Source of the DNA: Benincasa hispida
Taxonomy: Eukaryota > Streptophyta > Magnoliopsida > Cucurbitales > Cucurbitaceae
Assembly: GCF_009727055.1 (NCBI RefSeq)
Contig: NC_052355.1
Location: 50,522,731 to 50,586,730 of the forward strand
Direction: 5' to 3'
DNA length: 64,000 bases
Shown piece by piece: positions 24,296-35,211 of this stretch. The position numbers and the translations under genes were made by a program. Position 1 is the first letter of the stretch. Every line of letters begins with the position of its first letter. Under the pieces are notes generated by a model. It saw nothing but the letters and a program-made list of their open reading frames with translations. It searched no databases and had not been told where the DNA came from.

Positions 24296-26140
24296 TGTTG
24301 GGTTTTATGTCCTAAAACTCATAGTTTGTAGAATGATAAACATTTTATATAATCAATATACTTGTTATTGATTTCATAAATTGTATGAAAGTCTAAATCC
24401 AATAAACTAAGACCCATGACTATTATATGAGTACTTAACTTTATGTATAGACATAAGAGTGAATCAGGTTCGAGTAAATAGACAAAATGATCTACGGTAC
24501 ATGAAGAAGGATGGGTAACTTATTTTGGTAACACCATTGGATGCGGCCTACTCTGTAGTTGTTACAAAGAGTTGTAAAGTGCTACATATAATGTGATCCT
24601 AATTCGTACATGTTATGACATGAGGAGTGGGGGCGTCCTATGCAATGAGTTTGCATAAGATCAGGACCAAGAAATAAGTCACTCTTACTTTATACGTTAT
24701 TTATTGTTTAAGACTGACTATTTCACCTAGATGACCTAGGTTACTCGATCTTAGTCCTGAGCTAACTATGAACTCTTGTTTATTCAGGATTGCCCTTAGA
24801 TTTTCATAGGTGGGGGTTGCTCAATAGCACCGGCTTAATAAGATTCCCATTTCAGGGGTAAGACCGAATAGATAGCTGGAGACATAGGGTGCAAGACGAA
24901 GTTTACGCCTACCCAATTTAGGGATAGGAAAAAGGTTGTTCTCTCAAGTACTGAATCCAGGTCTTGAACAAGGGGCCTCACCCTCTCAAGGTTGAGAGAG
25001 TTTGGTTTAGTGATTGGATCACAAGCCAGTTGTTTATTAGAGGATCAGTAGGGACTTGAGGAATAAGACGTAATCTTGGGGGTAAAACAGATATTTGACC
25101 CAGCTATTATTACGAACAACTTATGAAGAGTTGACTTTCTGATTATGGTCAAATCATGTGGACATAATATATCTACAGTGGGGGGAGTGCAACTATGGGG
25201 TTTAGTGGAGTGACCCATTCGTTAACGAATGGGGATTAATCTGGTCTAATGAGTTTAGCCAATTAATCTCAGATCGTTGGAGCCCATGATCTGTAGGTCT
25301 GCGAGGTCCCCTTACTAGCTCTAGAATAGCGTGATAAGTTAATTTGAAACGTTCAAATTAGAATTAAGGAAATTAGTAATTATATGAGATATAATTACAT
25401 TTTTAATTTGAGAATTAAACGGAATAGGAGAATTTATATATTTAAATATGATTTAAATATATAAAGATGGATATGTGTTACAATTAATTTAATATTTGAT
25501 ATTAAATTAATTAAGTTTTATTTAATAATTAATTTATGAAATTAATTAAAATTTTCATTTTTAAAATCAAAATAGATTTTAGAAAATCAAATTTTGATTT
25601 TGTGATAAAATTGAAAAAGAAAAAAGAAAAACACAAAATGGAAAAAATGGTTTTTCCATTATCCATCTTTCAATTTGCTCACTTAAATGGCATCTTCCTA
25701 GCCTTGTCTTCTCCAAGCATGAGCTGCAACTCATGCAACTCTCTCCTTGCATATTGATTTACAATATAGTGAAGAGATTGGAGTGAAATTTGGGCATGCA
25801 ATCTATAAAGAATTTTAGAGAAAATTCGGGTTGAAGAAAGGGTTCTTCAACAAGATTACTGCAGTGAGCATTTCTCCTTCATCCCTTGATTCAAGCTTGT
25901 TTTGAGTCCCACAACTCAATCTAGAGCACCAAGAGAATAGTGGGGAATATCTTGAGGTGGTCTACAACAAGATTTGAAAAAGGTAGCAGCTGGAGAAGGA
26001 GCTTTGAAGAAGTTCTACAAGAGGTATGTCTTGAAACTCACTTGTTTTCTACAAGAGCATGCTTTATATTTTGCCAAAATTAGTAAATTTGAGTGCTTAG
26101 ATGATCCTTGTGCTTCTGCTATTGCTGATAAAAACCTACA
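24296..26140 (+). mobile_element. Copia-type 5' LTR
   Basis: It begins TGTTGGGTTTTATGTCC and ends ACCTACA directly before a tRNA-Met-type primer-binding site. Its length is 1845 bp. It is close in sequence to the nested LTR at 54668. The open frames inside it (for example 25536-25757 and 25974-26231) are incidental. No matching 3' LTR is seen nearby, so the element is incomplete. Confidence 0.8.
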
Positions 26141-26142
26141 AT

Positions 26143-26154
26143 TGGTATTAGAGC
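26143..26154 (+). promoter_or_regulatory. Primer-binding site for initiator tRNA-Met
   Basis: TGGTATTAGAGC differs by one base from TGGTATCAGAGC, the sequence complementary to the 3' end of plant initiator tRNA-Met used by copia elements. It sits 2 nt after the LTR end and fixes both the LTR boundary and the plus orientation. Confidence 0.85.
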
Positions 26155-26449
26155 ATCAAATAAGCATTCAATTCGGTTTAATTTTGGTTTGGTGTGTGTT
26201 TTATATAAGAAATATGAAACAGGTGCACTGATATGGTTTTCTAAGCTTTGGCTGTTTAATTCTCTTTAATTTCTCATTTAAATTTGTAATTGGCTTTTTT
26301 TTTATGAGATTTTATGTGTTAGCAAGAGTCTGTAATTTATTTAGAGTCATTAGAGTCGAAATTAAGATGTAATTGAAGAAATAAGTGAAGGAGGCCGAGC
26401 TGTTGTTCTAGTTTTTTCAGGTTCGACTCAAAATCGTTGTTGAGGTTCA

Positions 26450-27070
26450 ATTGCTAAATGATCGTCTAGCTCCAGAAACTACACGATGTGAAGAAAAGCT
26501 TAACAATCGTATAGCAATGGGCGTTGGTCATTGTGATGTTGAATGCTAGATGATCATGTACCTGCAGGAGCTAAATGATGCGTTCAATTTGCTATACGAT
26601 AGCATTAAGCGATCGTTTAGTTTTGACGTGGGAACTAAACAATATGTTGAATTTACTATATAATGGTACTACAAGATCATTTAGCTACGATGTGTGCTAA
26701 GCGATGCGATGAAGTGCTACGTGATAGCGTTGAGCAATCGTTTAGATGCAGAGCTAAGCAATCGTGTAGACGAAGTGCTAAGCGATGCGTTGAAGTTTCT
26801 ATACAATGGAACTAAATGATCGCCTACCTACGAAATGCTAAGCAACGTGATGATTTTCTATATGATAGAGCTAAGCAATCGTTTAGCTACGGCGGATACT
26901 AAACGGTGACATGAACCGCTAGATGATGGTGTTAAGCGATAGAGCTAAGCGATCGTTTACCTTCGGCAGACACTAAGCGATCATGTAGTTCTATGCGATT
27001 GAGCTAAACGATCGTTTAGTTGTAGATAACACTAAGTGATCATGTAGTTCTTCACAACACAAGGCGATGG
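26450..27070. repeat. CGATCG-centred palindrome array 2 (largest)
   Basis: About 25 copies of a 16-bp word close to CTAAGCGATCGTTTAG occur within 620 bp, starting some 300 nt after the primer-binding site. The perfect palindrome CTAAACGATCGTTTAG lies at about 27004. Many copies are half-sites (GCTAAGCGATG, GATCATGTAG). Spacers are about 15-25 bp and themselves semi-conserved (TTCTACGG/GAAGTGCTA). Confidence 0.75.
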
Positions 27071-29104
27071 AGCTAGATGATTGCCTTCAGCGTTACACGA
27101 TCAGCCTTTGCAAGACTTTGAGGTTGGACCAAGAGCAGCCAGTTCGACCGGTTTTCTCAATGTCCAATCTGGTTCAGCCTCAAAATGTTTTTGGCTGGTC
27201 CGGTTTAGAATTTGATGGTCCGGTTCAAACTCATCCAGTCTGGTTCAAGGTGCATGGGTTTGGTTTGGATCGGTTCGAGTGGTTCAAAGACGGTTTTGAA
27301 GTTGATTGTAATAGTTAGGCTTATGTTTGCTTGTTTTTGCCAAAACTAAAACCATATCAATCAGTGTTTAATTATTTATGCATTTGATGTATGTTATAAT
27401 TAAATAAATCTTGTATGTGCATATAGTATGTCATTTAGAAGTTAAATCCCATCATAGGAAGCATGCTACATGCATTAAAAGTATGTTATAAATGTTATAA
27501 TATATAGTATGCATGTTAGGGTTTCTTGTATTTAATATAAGTGTTATATTAAATATTTAATGGCTTATGTATGTTATGGATGTTTAGCATGTCTAAAGTT
27601 TTATAAGTTGTTATAAAATTGGGTTAGACATTTAAAATTTATAAACAATAGTTGCATGCTCATGTAGGTTGACCACCTATTTTAATTGTTAAAACTTATA
27701 AAACCTTAGTTACAAGCTCAACCGGTATATAATCCTATCTAAGGCTAGAGGTACTTAAGTTGATGGTTTACAAGGCTGGGGGTACTTAAGTTGACGGTTT
27801 ATGGAACACCTACTACCTGGAGATTATGATTGAATTATTGAGCGTTGGTAACCGATTTTATGAGCATATGTGAATGATGTGAGGTAATAAAATGGTTTAT
27901 CACCTAGACATCATAGGTTAAAATCCAATTATAAGAGTTATACTTGGATAAACTACATAGACTTAGGGTTGTTTTATTAGTCGAAAAGAACCTAAGTATA
28001 AATCTACTCATTAGAACACTTCAGTGATAGTTAATAACTTCTATACCTTGGGCGCATGGTCCTTCCTTCCATGCATCCAATTCCCTTATATACCCCATTC
28101 TTGAATGATGTCTCTCATTGATTTTGTCCAATGTGCTCAAAATTGATTGCTATGCGCCCATCTCCTTCTCTATACGCCCATCATTAGGTTTTTCCTAGGG
28201 TTTCAATATTTGTTGTGTCCTATGTTATCCAACACTTAGCCAATTTCTGCCCCTTGAATATCTTATGCACCCATCATCCTCCCTTTATGTGTCCAATCCT
28301 ATTTTTCCCTCTTGATGGTATATAGTTTAACACATGGTTCACTCATATTTAACCAATTCTTTCCTTAAGTATTCACCTATCTTCAAGCATCCCTTAGTGA
28401 CTCTTCCATGTGTCCATCCTTATCTAGGTATGCGCCTAAGTGGGTATCATCTACCCTAGTATACACCACCTTTTGTCCTAGTATGCACCTTTACATCCTC
28501 TAGATTATTTAAAAGTTCTTCATAGCATAGTTTCTTGTATTTAATGCATACTCTCCTCCATTTATAGTATAGTACCCAATATAAACTTTATGCATTCAAG
28601 GTGACTTCTTTCCCTCCTATGGAATCCAATAAAGATGTCTTGAAAACCCTTCTATACGTCCAAGATTACTCACCATGTGCCCATATAGTGTCTCCAACAC
28701 ATGGTTCTCTAGATTTGGACATATGGTTTCCTAGCTATGCTCTCAATTGTTTCCCTCTCATAGCATAGCTTCCTTCTTTGGTTCATAGCAAAGGTATGCG
28801 CTCAACCTACACTTGTCCCTTAGGTACGCGCCCCATCTTATCCCTATACGTCCAACCTTCCTTTGCTTTATTCTTCCTTGATTTGCATCTTCTTTTCAAG
28901 CATAGCTTTCTCCTTCTAAGCTCAAGGCATAGTTATGTGTCCTCTTTGTCTCACTTCACCTCCAAGCATGCATCCACATGGCCTTTTATGCTCCCATTAC
29001 TCTAACCTTTAGGATTTTCTCCACTTGTCTTGGGCTATGAATTAAATTACTTAGCCAAACTTTTACCCTTTAAACATCAAATATGAATTTTCTCTTAAGC
29101 TCCA
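27071..29104. other. Retroelement leader-like region; no gag recognised
   Basis: At 27130-27300 the word CCGGTT/GGTTCAG repeats, giving an incidental 83-codon frame. 27340-28010 is A/T-rich without a frame. 28020-29000 is C/T-rich with many degenerate TATGCGCCCA / TATACGCCCA / ATGCATCC words, a different array from the CGATCG one. No gag or protease motif is seen. Confidence 0.4.
28020..29000. repeat. Degenerate TATGCGCCCA word array
   Basis: Words like TATGCGCCCAT, TATACGCCCAT, TATACGTCCAA and GTATGCACC recur roughly every 40-80 bp over nearly 1 kb of C/T-rich DNA. Confidence 0.5.
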
Positions 29105-29430
29105 ACACTTATCAAGGTTGGGATGTCATAGCTAGTGACTAACCTAAAGAAACTGGAACCATGTTCAAAGTGTGCCTTTTTGTAGGCTATTCAAAGAAAT
29201 AATAGGTTGTCTTTTTTATTATCCGAAAGAGAATAAAGTATCTATATCGATAAATGCTACATTATTGGAGGAAGACCATATTAGGGAGCATAAAATAAGA
29301 AGTAAAATCATATTAAATGAGTTTTCCAAAGAATCTACTGAATCTTCACCAAGGATTGCTAAAGAACCAATCACTTCAACAAAAGTTGTTGATGTTGCTT
29401 CATCTAGTCACACACATCCTCCTTAAGAGT
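29105..29430 (+). pseudogene. Copia polyprotein relic, part 1
   Basis: The region after the integrase core of a copia polyprotein is visible: KKLEPCSKCAFL, then FYYPKENKVSISINATLLEE and DHIREHKIRSKIILNE, up to SSSHTHPP. This is the usual YDPKENKVFVSTNATFLEEDHI... block of plant copia elements. There is a frame change near 29190. The frame stops at 29426, exactly where an opposite-strand LTR begins at 29431. The continuation is found at 31501. Confidence 0.8.
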
Positions 29431-31500
29431 TGAGGATGAAGGAACTCTTATACAAGAGTACCTATGAGCGGAAGTGGATATTTTCAATTCATTGTGACAG
29501 AATTTTCACATATACATTCAAACATAGAGATATTCATTGATAACATTAAATTATTGGCATGCGTTAAAAGATAAAAACAAAAGACGGAGAGAATGTACCA
29601 GTTGAAAACTCTTCTTAAAAAATCTCGGTCTCACCGTGAAGAAACTCCTCTCGCTCTTTCTCGTCCAGTAAGTAATCGCCCAGCAACACCACGATTGTCT
29701 ACACGAACAGCAGCACACGAACAACAGGCAACGAGGACAACACCACCACTCGGAGCCCTCAGTATTCTCGGAGTGAGAATTCAAAGGGTGGGCTTCGATG
29801 GAATTGGTAGAGGGGAGGAGGAAAGGCTATCATGTACTACAATCAAGAAAGTGGGAGAAAGGAAAGACTATCGTATAGTCGGGTGCTTGATCGTTTAGTA
29901 CAGGGTACACGATCGTGTAATAAAAGCTAAGCGATCGTCTATGAAAAGCTAAGTGATCGTTTAGTTACGCTCAGCGCTAAGCGATCGTCTAGAAAAAGTA
30001 AGCGATCGTTTAGAAAGCGTGGGTGTGCGATCGTTTAGTAAGCGGGCGCTATCATATAGGCTCTCAACACTAAGCGATAGAAGGCTAACACACCGTGAGC
30101 AATTATGTGTGTCTCGTGCAAAAAATAAAAACTATTTTCATTTTATTCTTCAGTTACTATAACCTAATTCAGAGAAAATGGTGGCTAATTATCTCATAAC
30201 CGTCCAATTAATAAAATAATACATAGAATCATATTATATTCATAACCTATAGTTTGATATCATATATCAACTATAGTGTTTTCTCCTCTACTTGATATAA
30301 ATCATATTTATATCCAATTTCCTCCAAAATAATGTATCTCATCAATCATATCATATATGATTAACCAGTTTAATTATATCATATATAATCGAACTCCCTC
30401 TTGTCAATTTGAACATTTCAAACTGACCAAAAACTGATTCTCAACTTATATCCAAGTTACCAAGGGGACCTTATAGACCTATGGCTCGAAGCTCCAACAA
30501 CACGTGAATAGTTGACTAAACTCTTTAGTTACAAGATCCACCATCCGTTAACTATCAGGCATTCCACTAAAGATCAACAACTGAACACTTCTTACCATAG
30601 ATATATTTCTGTGTCCATTGGATATGACCAATCATGAGTACGATAACTCTTCACAGATGCTCGTAAGTACAGTTGGGTCAATTTACCGTTTTTCCCCTAT
30701 AGTTACATCTCACTCCTTAAGTACTACGGATCCTCCATAGTCCAACTATGTGTGAACACCTCTCGGGCCATGAGAAGGTGTGTGGCACCACATCATTCAA
30801 GCCCTGGAATCAGCCCTTAAGGGAGCTATCTATCTACTTACCCCTGCTTCAAGGAAGGAGTGAATTTCATCTTATGTAGCTGAGTTCCCAACTCCCAAAT
30901 CAAACGAATCCCCAAAGTGGTAGGCTTGAGTCAGTGGCTAGGCCACTTGCACCTATGCAAATCAAAGGACCACCCTCAATGGCAGGAGTTCTCAACTCAT
31001 TGAGGATTGAGGTCATGTTACCTATGGTCATCCTAGTGAAGTGAAGTCTCTGTCATGAACGGTGTTATATAATGAGACGTTAACACTTCGTGGTCATGTC
31101 TTATAAAAACTCTTTGTATAGGACGCCCCCGCTAGCATGTCCTTTACATGAATGATCAGGATCAAACCATCTGTGACAAGTCACAACACTTGCAACTATT
31201 CCACAAAGCGGGTCGCATTCGTAGTGTTACCAGGATAAGGTTTCCCTCCTATATCCATATACTATAGACCATTTTGGTTATCATTTAAGACATGATCCAC
31301 TTGTATGTCACCACATACATGCTTAAGTTACATAAAGACAACCAGGGATTTTAGTTTATTGGTTTGTGGTAAAGCAAATAAAACATCCAAATGAGCAAAA
31401 TCAGGAAGTGAAGTAAGTATCATATAATATACATCACAAGCGTTCGTACAAACTGTTTACAAACTATAGGACACGAGAATTTAGGGCATCAACCCCAACA
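29431..31500 (-). mobile_element. Solo copia-type LTR inserted in the copia relic
   Basis: It runs from TGAGGATGAAGG to AACCCCAACA. On the minus strand it starts TGTTGGGGTTGATGCCC. Its length is 2070 bp. It lies between two halves of a plus-strand copia reading frame. The flanks AGAGT and GAGGG share only GAG, so the target duplication is worn or partly deleted. It carries its own CGATCG palindrome array at 29865-30075. Confidence 0.75.
29865..30075. repeat. CGATCG-centred palindrome array 3, inside an LTR
   Basis: GATCGTTTAG, GATCGTGTAA, AAGCGATCGTCTA and AAGCGATCGTTTAG recur about nine times at 20-25 bp spacing within the LTR at 29431. A degenerate version (ATCGTTTAGAG, ATCGTATAG) is present at the matching place of the LTR at 22347, near 22735-22815. 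Confidence 0.7.
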
Positions 31501-33120
31501 GAGGGAGCCTCGATGTAGTGGGAGGGTTATAACCCAACATGTTCGTTATTTGGGTTTAACAGAAACTTAAGTCGTCATACCAGATGATGAGTTGATGATC
31601 CATTGACCTACAAGCAGGCAATGGTTGATACAGGTAAAGATGAATGGATTAAAGCTATGAATTAGGAAATAGAGTCTATGTTCTTCAATTTCGTCTTGCC
31701 ATTTGTAGTCGACGTGAAAGGATAAAACCCATAGATTACAAATGGATCTACAAGAGAAAGAGTGGTGTAGGTGGTAAGGTCCAAAGTTTTAAGGTTAGAT
31801 TAGTGGCAAATAGTTATACCCAGATTGAGGGAGTGGATTATGAAGAAACTTTCTCACCTGTTACCATGCTCAAATATATTCGGATTCTCTTGTCTATCTC
31901 ACATATTATGACTATAAAATATGGCAGATGGACGTCGAAAATATCTTTTTGAATGGTAATCTTGATGAGTGCATTTAAAGCTTAATCGATCTATTTATGG
32001 GTTGAAAAAAAGCATCCCAATCTTGGAATATAAGATTTGATACTATGGTTAAATCTTATGGCTTTGATCAAAATATTGATGAACCTTGTGTTTACAAGAA
32101 AATCATCAACAATTCAGTAGCTTTCTTGGTTTTATATGTGGATGATATTCTACTTATTGGGGATGATGTAGGTTTTTTTTACTGAAATTAAGAAATGACT
32201 AGCTGCTCAGTTCCAAATGAAAGATTTGGGTGATGCACAGTTTGTTCTAGGTATCCAAATCATTGGGGATCATAAGAACAAAACACTAACCTTGTCTCAA
32301 GCATCATACATTGACAAAATTCTTGTCAGACATTCGATACAGAATTCCATGAAAGGTTTATTATCTTTCAGGCATGAAATTATTATGTCTACGGAACAAT
32401 ATCCTAAGACACCTCAAGAAATTAAGGAGATGATACAAATTCCCTTTGCATCTATAGAAGGTAGCCTAATGTATGCCATATTGTGTACTAGGTCGAATAT
32501 TTTCTATGTAGTGGGAATAGTTAATAGATATCAATCCAATCCAGGATTTGATCACTGGATAGTGGTTAAATCTATTTTCAAGTGTTCTTGGAGAACGAGA
32601 AATTATATGCTTGTGTATGGTGCTAAGGATTTGATCCTTACGGGATACACTGACTCTGATTTTCAAACTCATAAGAATTCTAGGAAATCCACATCAGGAT
32701 CAATGTTTACTCTTAATGGAGGGGTTATAATATGGCGTAGAATCAAACAAGGTTGTATTGATGACTCTATCATAGAGGCGGAGTATGTAGCTACTTGTGA
32801 AGCTGTTAGAGAAGTTGTCTGGCTTAGGAAGTTTTTAATAGATTTGGAAGTTGTTCCAAACATGTCAATGCCTTTCGCTCTATAGTATGATAATAGTGGT
32901 ATTGTGGTAAACTCCAAGGAGCTTTGAAGCCACAAACAAGGAAAGCACATTGAGTGCAAGTATCATCTCATCAGGGAGTTTGTGCAATGGGGAGATGTGA
33001 TCGTCATAAAGATCGCTTTGAAGCACAACATTGCCGATCCTTTTACAAAGGCTCTCACAGCTAAGGTTTTTTATTGTCACTTGGAAAGTCAAGGTCTACA
33101 GGATATGTGTCATCTTATCT
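31501..33120 (+). pseudogene. Copia reverse transcriptase and RNase H relic, part 2
   Basis: The plus-strand copia frame resumes with REPRCSGRV (the usual LREPRRSGRV) and shows IDYKWIYKRKSG, GVDYEETFSPVTMLKYIRILL, the RT catalytic YVDD at 32135-32146, and MKDLGDAQFVLGIQI. Its RNase H reads GYTDSDFQTHKNSRKSTSG, then IIWRRIKQGC and IIEAEYVATCEAVREVVWL. The longest open piece is 32217-32885. Stops and frameshifts lie near 31655, 31985, 32165 and 32885. It is dead. It is followed by a polypurine tract and an LTR in the same orientation. Confidence 0.85.
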
Positions 33121-33204
33121 AGGGCAAGTGGGAGATTTTGGGGTATAGAGGATGCCTTAGTTTATTGTATTGTGTATCTTGTATTATCTTCCTCATTCGC
33201 TTGA

Positions 33205-33219
33205 GGACAAGTGGGAGAT
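33205..33219 (+). promoter_or_regulatory. Polypurine tract
   Basis: GACAAGTGGGAGATT directly precedes the TG of the LTR at 33220. This is the plus-strand priming site of copia elements. A second similar GCAAGTGGGAGATT occurs about 85 nt earlier. Confidence 0.75.
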
Positions 33220-34993
33220 TGTTGGATTTAGTGTTCTGAATCTCGTTCATCTTGTAGTTTGTAATTTTGTTTATATAAATTATTTATTTAATAAAATAAG
33301 AAGTATTTTATTCGACTTTTAGATAACATTAACTCAATCCAATAAACTAAGATCCAAGGTCAAGTGGGAAATGCCCCACTTTGTAATTATTACATTAGTT
33401 GTAAGTATTACAAACCATATGATCCATATTGTTCATCTGGGGACATGTGAATGAGGGTATCCTATATAAAGAGTTTATATAAGATCGACCACAAAATGAT
33501 TAGTTTCTTAGTCTAACACCGTTGCCTGAAGAAACTAACTTTTCATTAGGATAACCATAGGTAACTTGACCTTAATCCTAAGTGAGTTGTGAATTCCTGT
33601 CTATGAGGGAAAACCTTTGATCTGTATGGGTGAGAGTGATATGTTTCGTCAACTTAATATGCCTACCATTTTGGGGTTTTGTCGAAGTAAGGAGCTGGGA
33701 ACACAACTACACAAGATGGAATTCACTCATTCCCCTAGAAAGAAAAAGTAGATAAATTGCTCCCTTAATAGCCGATTCCGAGTTTTGAACAATGAGGCCT
33801 CGCCCTTTCATTGGCTCGAGAGGGGTTAGTTTATAGTTGAACTATAAATTTTTTGTTCATTAGAGGAATCAATGACTTTTAAGAAGTTAGATGTAACTAC
33901 AAGGCTAAACGGTAATTTTGACCCAACTGTAGTTAGGAGAAATTTGTGAAGGGTCAACCTACTACTGATTGGTTATATCTAATATACACATAAATATATC
34001 TACAGTGCAAAGAGTGTAATTGTCGATCTTTAGTGAAGTAACTGGCAGTTAATGAATATTATATCCAATTAAAGAATTTAGTTTATTAATCTTGAATCAT
34101 TGAAGCTTCTAATCTATAGGTCCCTTTGTTAGCTCGCTAAGGATAAAAATAAGGAATGATCATTTTGTGAATAATTTGAATTGTTCAAATTATTTATGGG
34201 AATTTAAGTAGTTAATTATATTAATATGATTAATATAATGTATAATGTATGTTGATACATTAGAATATATAGTTAATTATAAATATGATTTAGAATTAAA
34301 ACTATATAATATGTGAGAGAAAAATATTTGAATAAGATTCAAATATTTTAAGTATGTTTTATACTATAGACTAAAATTTAATATGAATTTGGTTCATATT
34401 AAAACTATAGGTTAAAAGGGGAGGTTGCATTATAATATGATTATAAATGCATATAATATGGTTATTAATGGTTAAATTAACCATATTTTTAATATTATAT
34501 TAATATTATCATTTAATATAATATTAAACAAGTAACTCCCCATTAAGGGAGTTATTTGAGGACAACGTGGGAAGGAACTCCCTCCCCTTTCCCTCTTTTT
34601 TTATCTCTACGTGAAACACAAAGGTACATAAGCCCTCTGAAAAAAATTGCTCAAAAACTCTCTAAAAAATTCTACAGATTTTTCCTTCTACCAAAAGCTC
34701 AAGAGAAGCCCACACACTTTTTTTCCTTGCGTCATGAGAATAACGATGACTCCAATTGGTGGTGTCTACATTGGTGGAAGATTTCTTGGGTCTTTTACAA
34801 TAGTCTTGAAATTGACCTTGGAGGGAATTGCTTGAGGATTTCTTGGTTCTACAAAGGTAAACCTTCTTCATCTTTGATTTTTCAAAATTGAAAAATCGTT
34901 GTGCTTGGCCTAATAATGTTACTGTAGAAAATTAATTTTGATTTTTCTCAATCCCAATTCAAAGACAAAACAATCTTCCGTATTGGGGTTCAA
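33220..34993 (+). mobile_element. Copia 3' LTR of the relic polyprotein element
   Basis: It starts TGTTGGATTTAGTG right after the polypurine tract and shares blocks with the LTRs at 35212 and 53760. The end is placed near GGGGTTCA at about 34993 by analogy with TTGCGGGTATTCA in those LTRs; it may lie some tens of bases further. The open frame at 34556-34891 lies within it and is incidental. Confidence 0.65.
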
Positions 34994-35211
34994 TCCCTTG
35001 AGTGTAATATTTAAATAATCAAGAATTCAGTGTACTAATTTTCTAAATTGGGCTACTTCTCTTGTTGTAATTGATGTTAAATGCCCATGTGGCTTAATAA
35101 AGTAATTTTCTTTTCCAAAACAAACTGAGCAATAATTATAGATTTGAAACAAGCACTTAAATTTATTCAAATGTCGAACTTTCTAAAATTCAAATAAAAA
35201 TACCAAAATAT
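34994..35211. other. Short spacer between two LTRs
   Basis: A/T-rich sequence with no feature seen. Confidence 0.4.

Noticed and set aside
27067..27318. 83-codon frame with repeated GLEFDG/RFEWFK
   Set aside because: It lies in a CCGGTT-word repeat of a retroelement leader, with no family resemblance.
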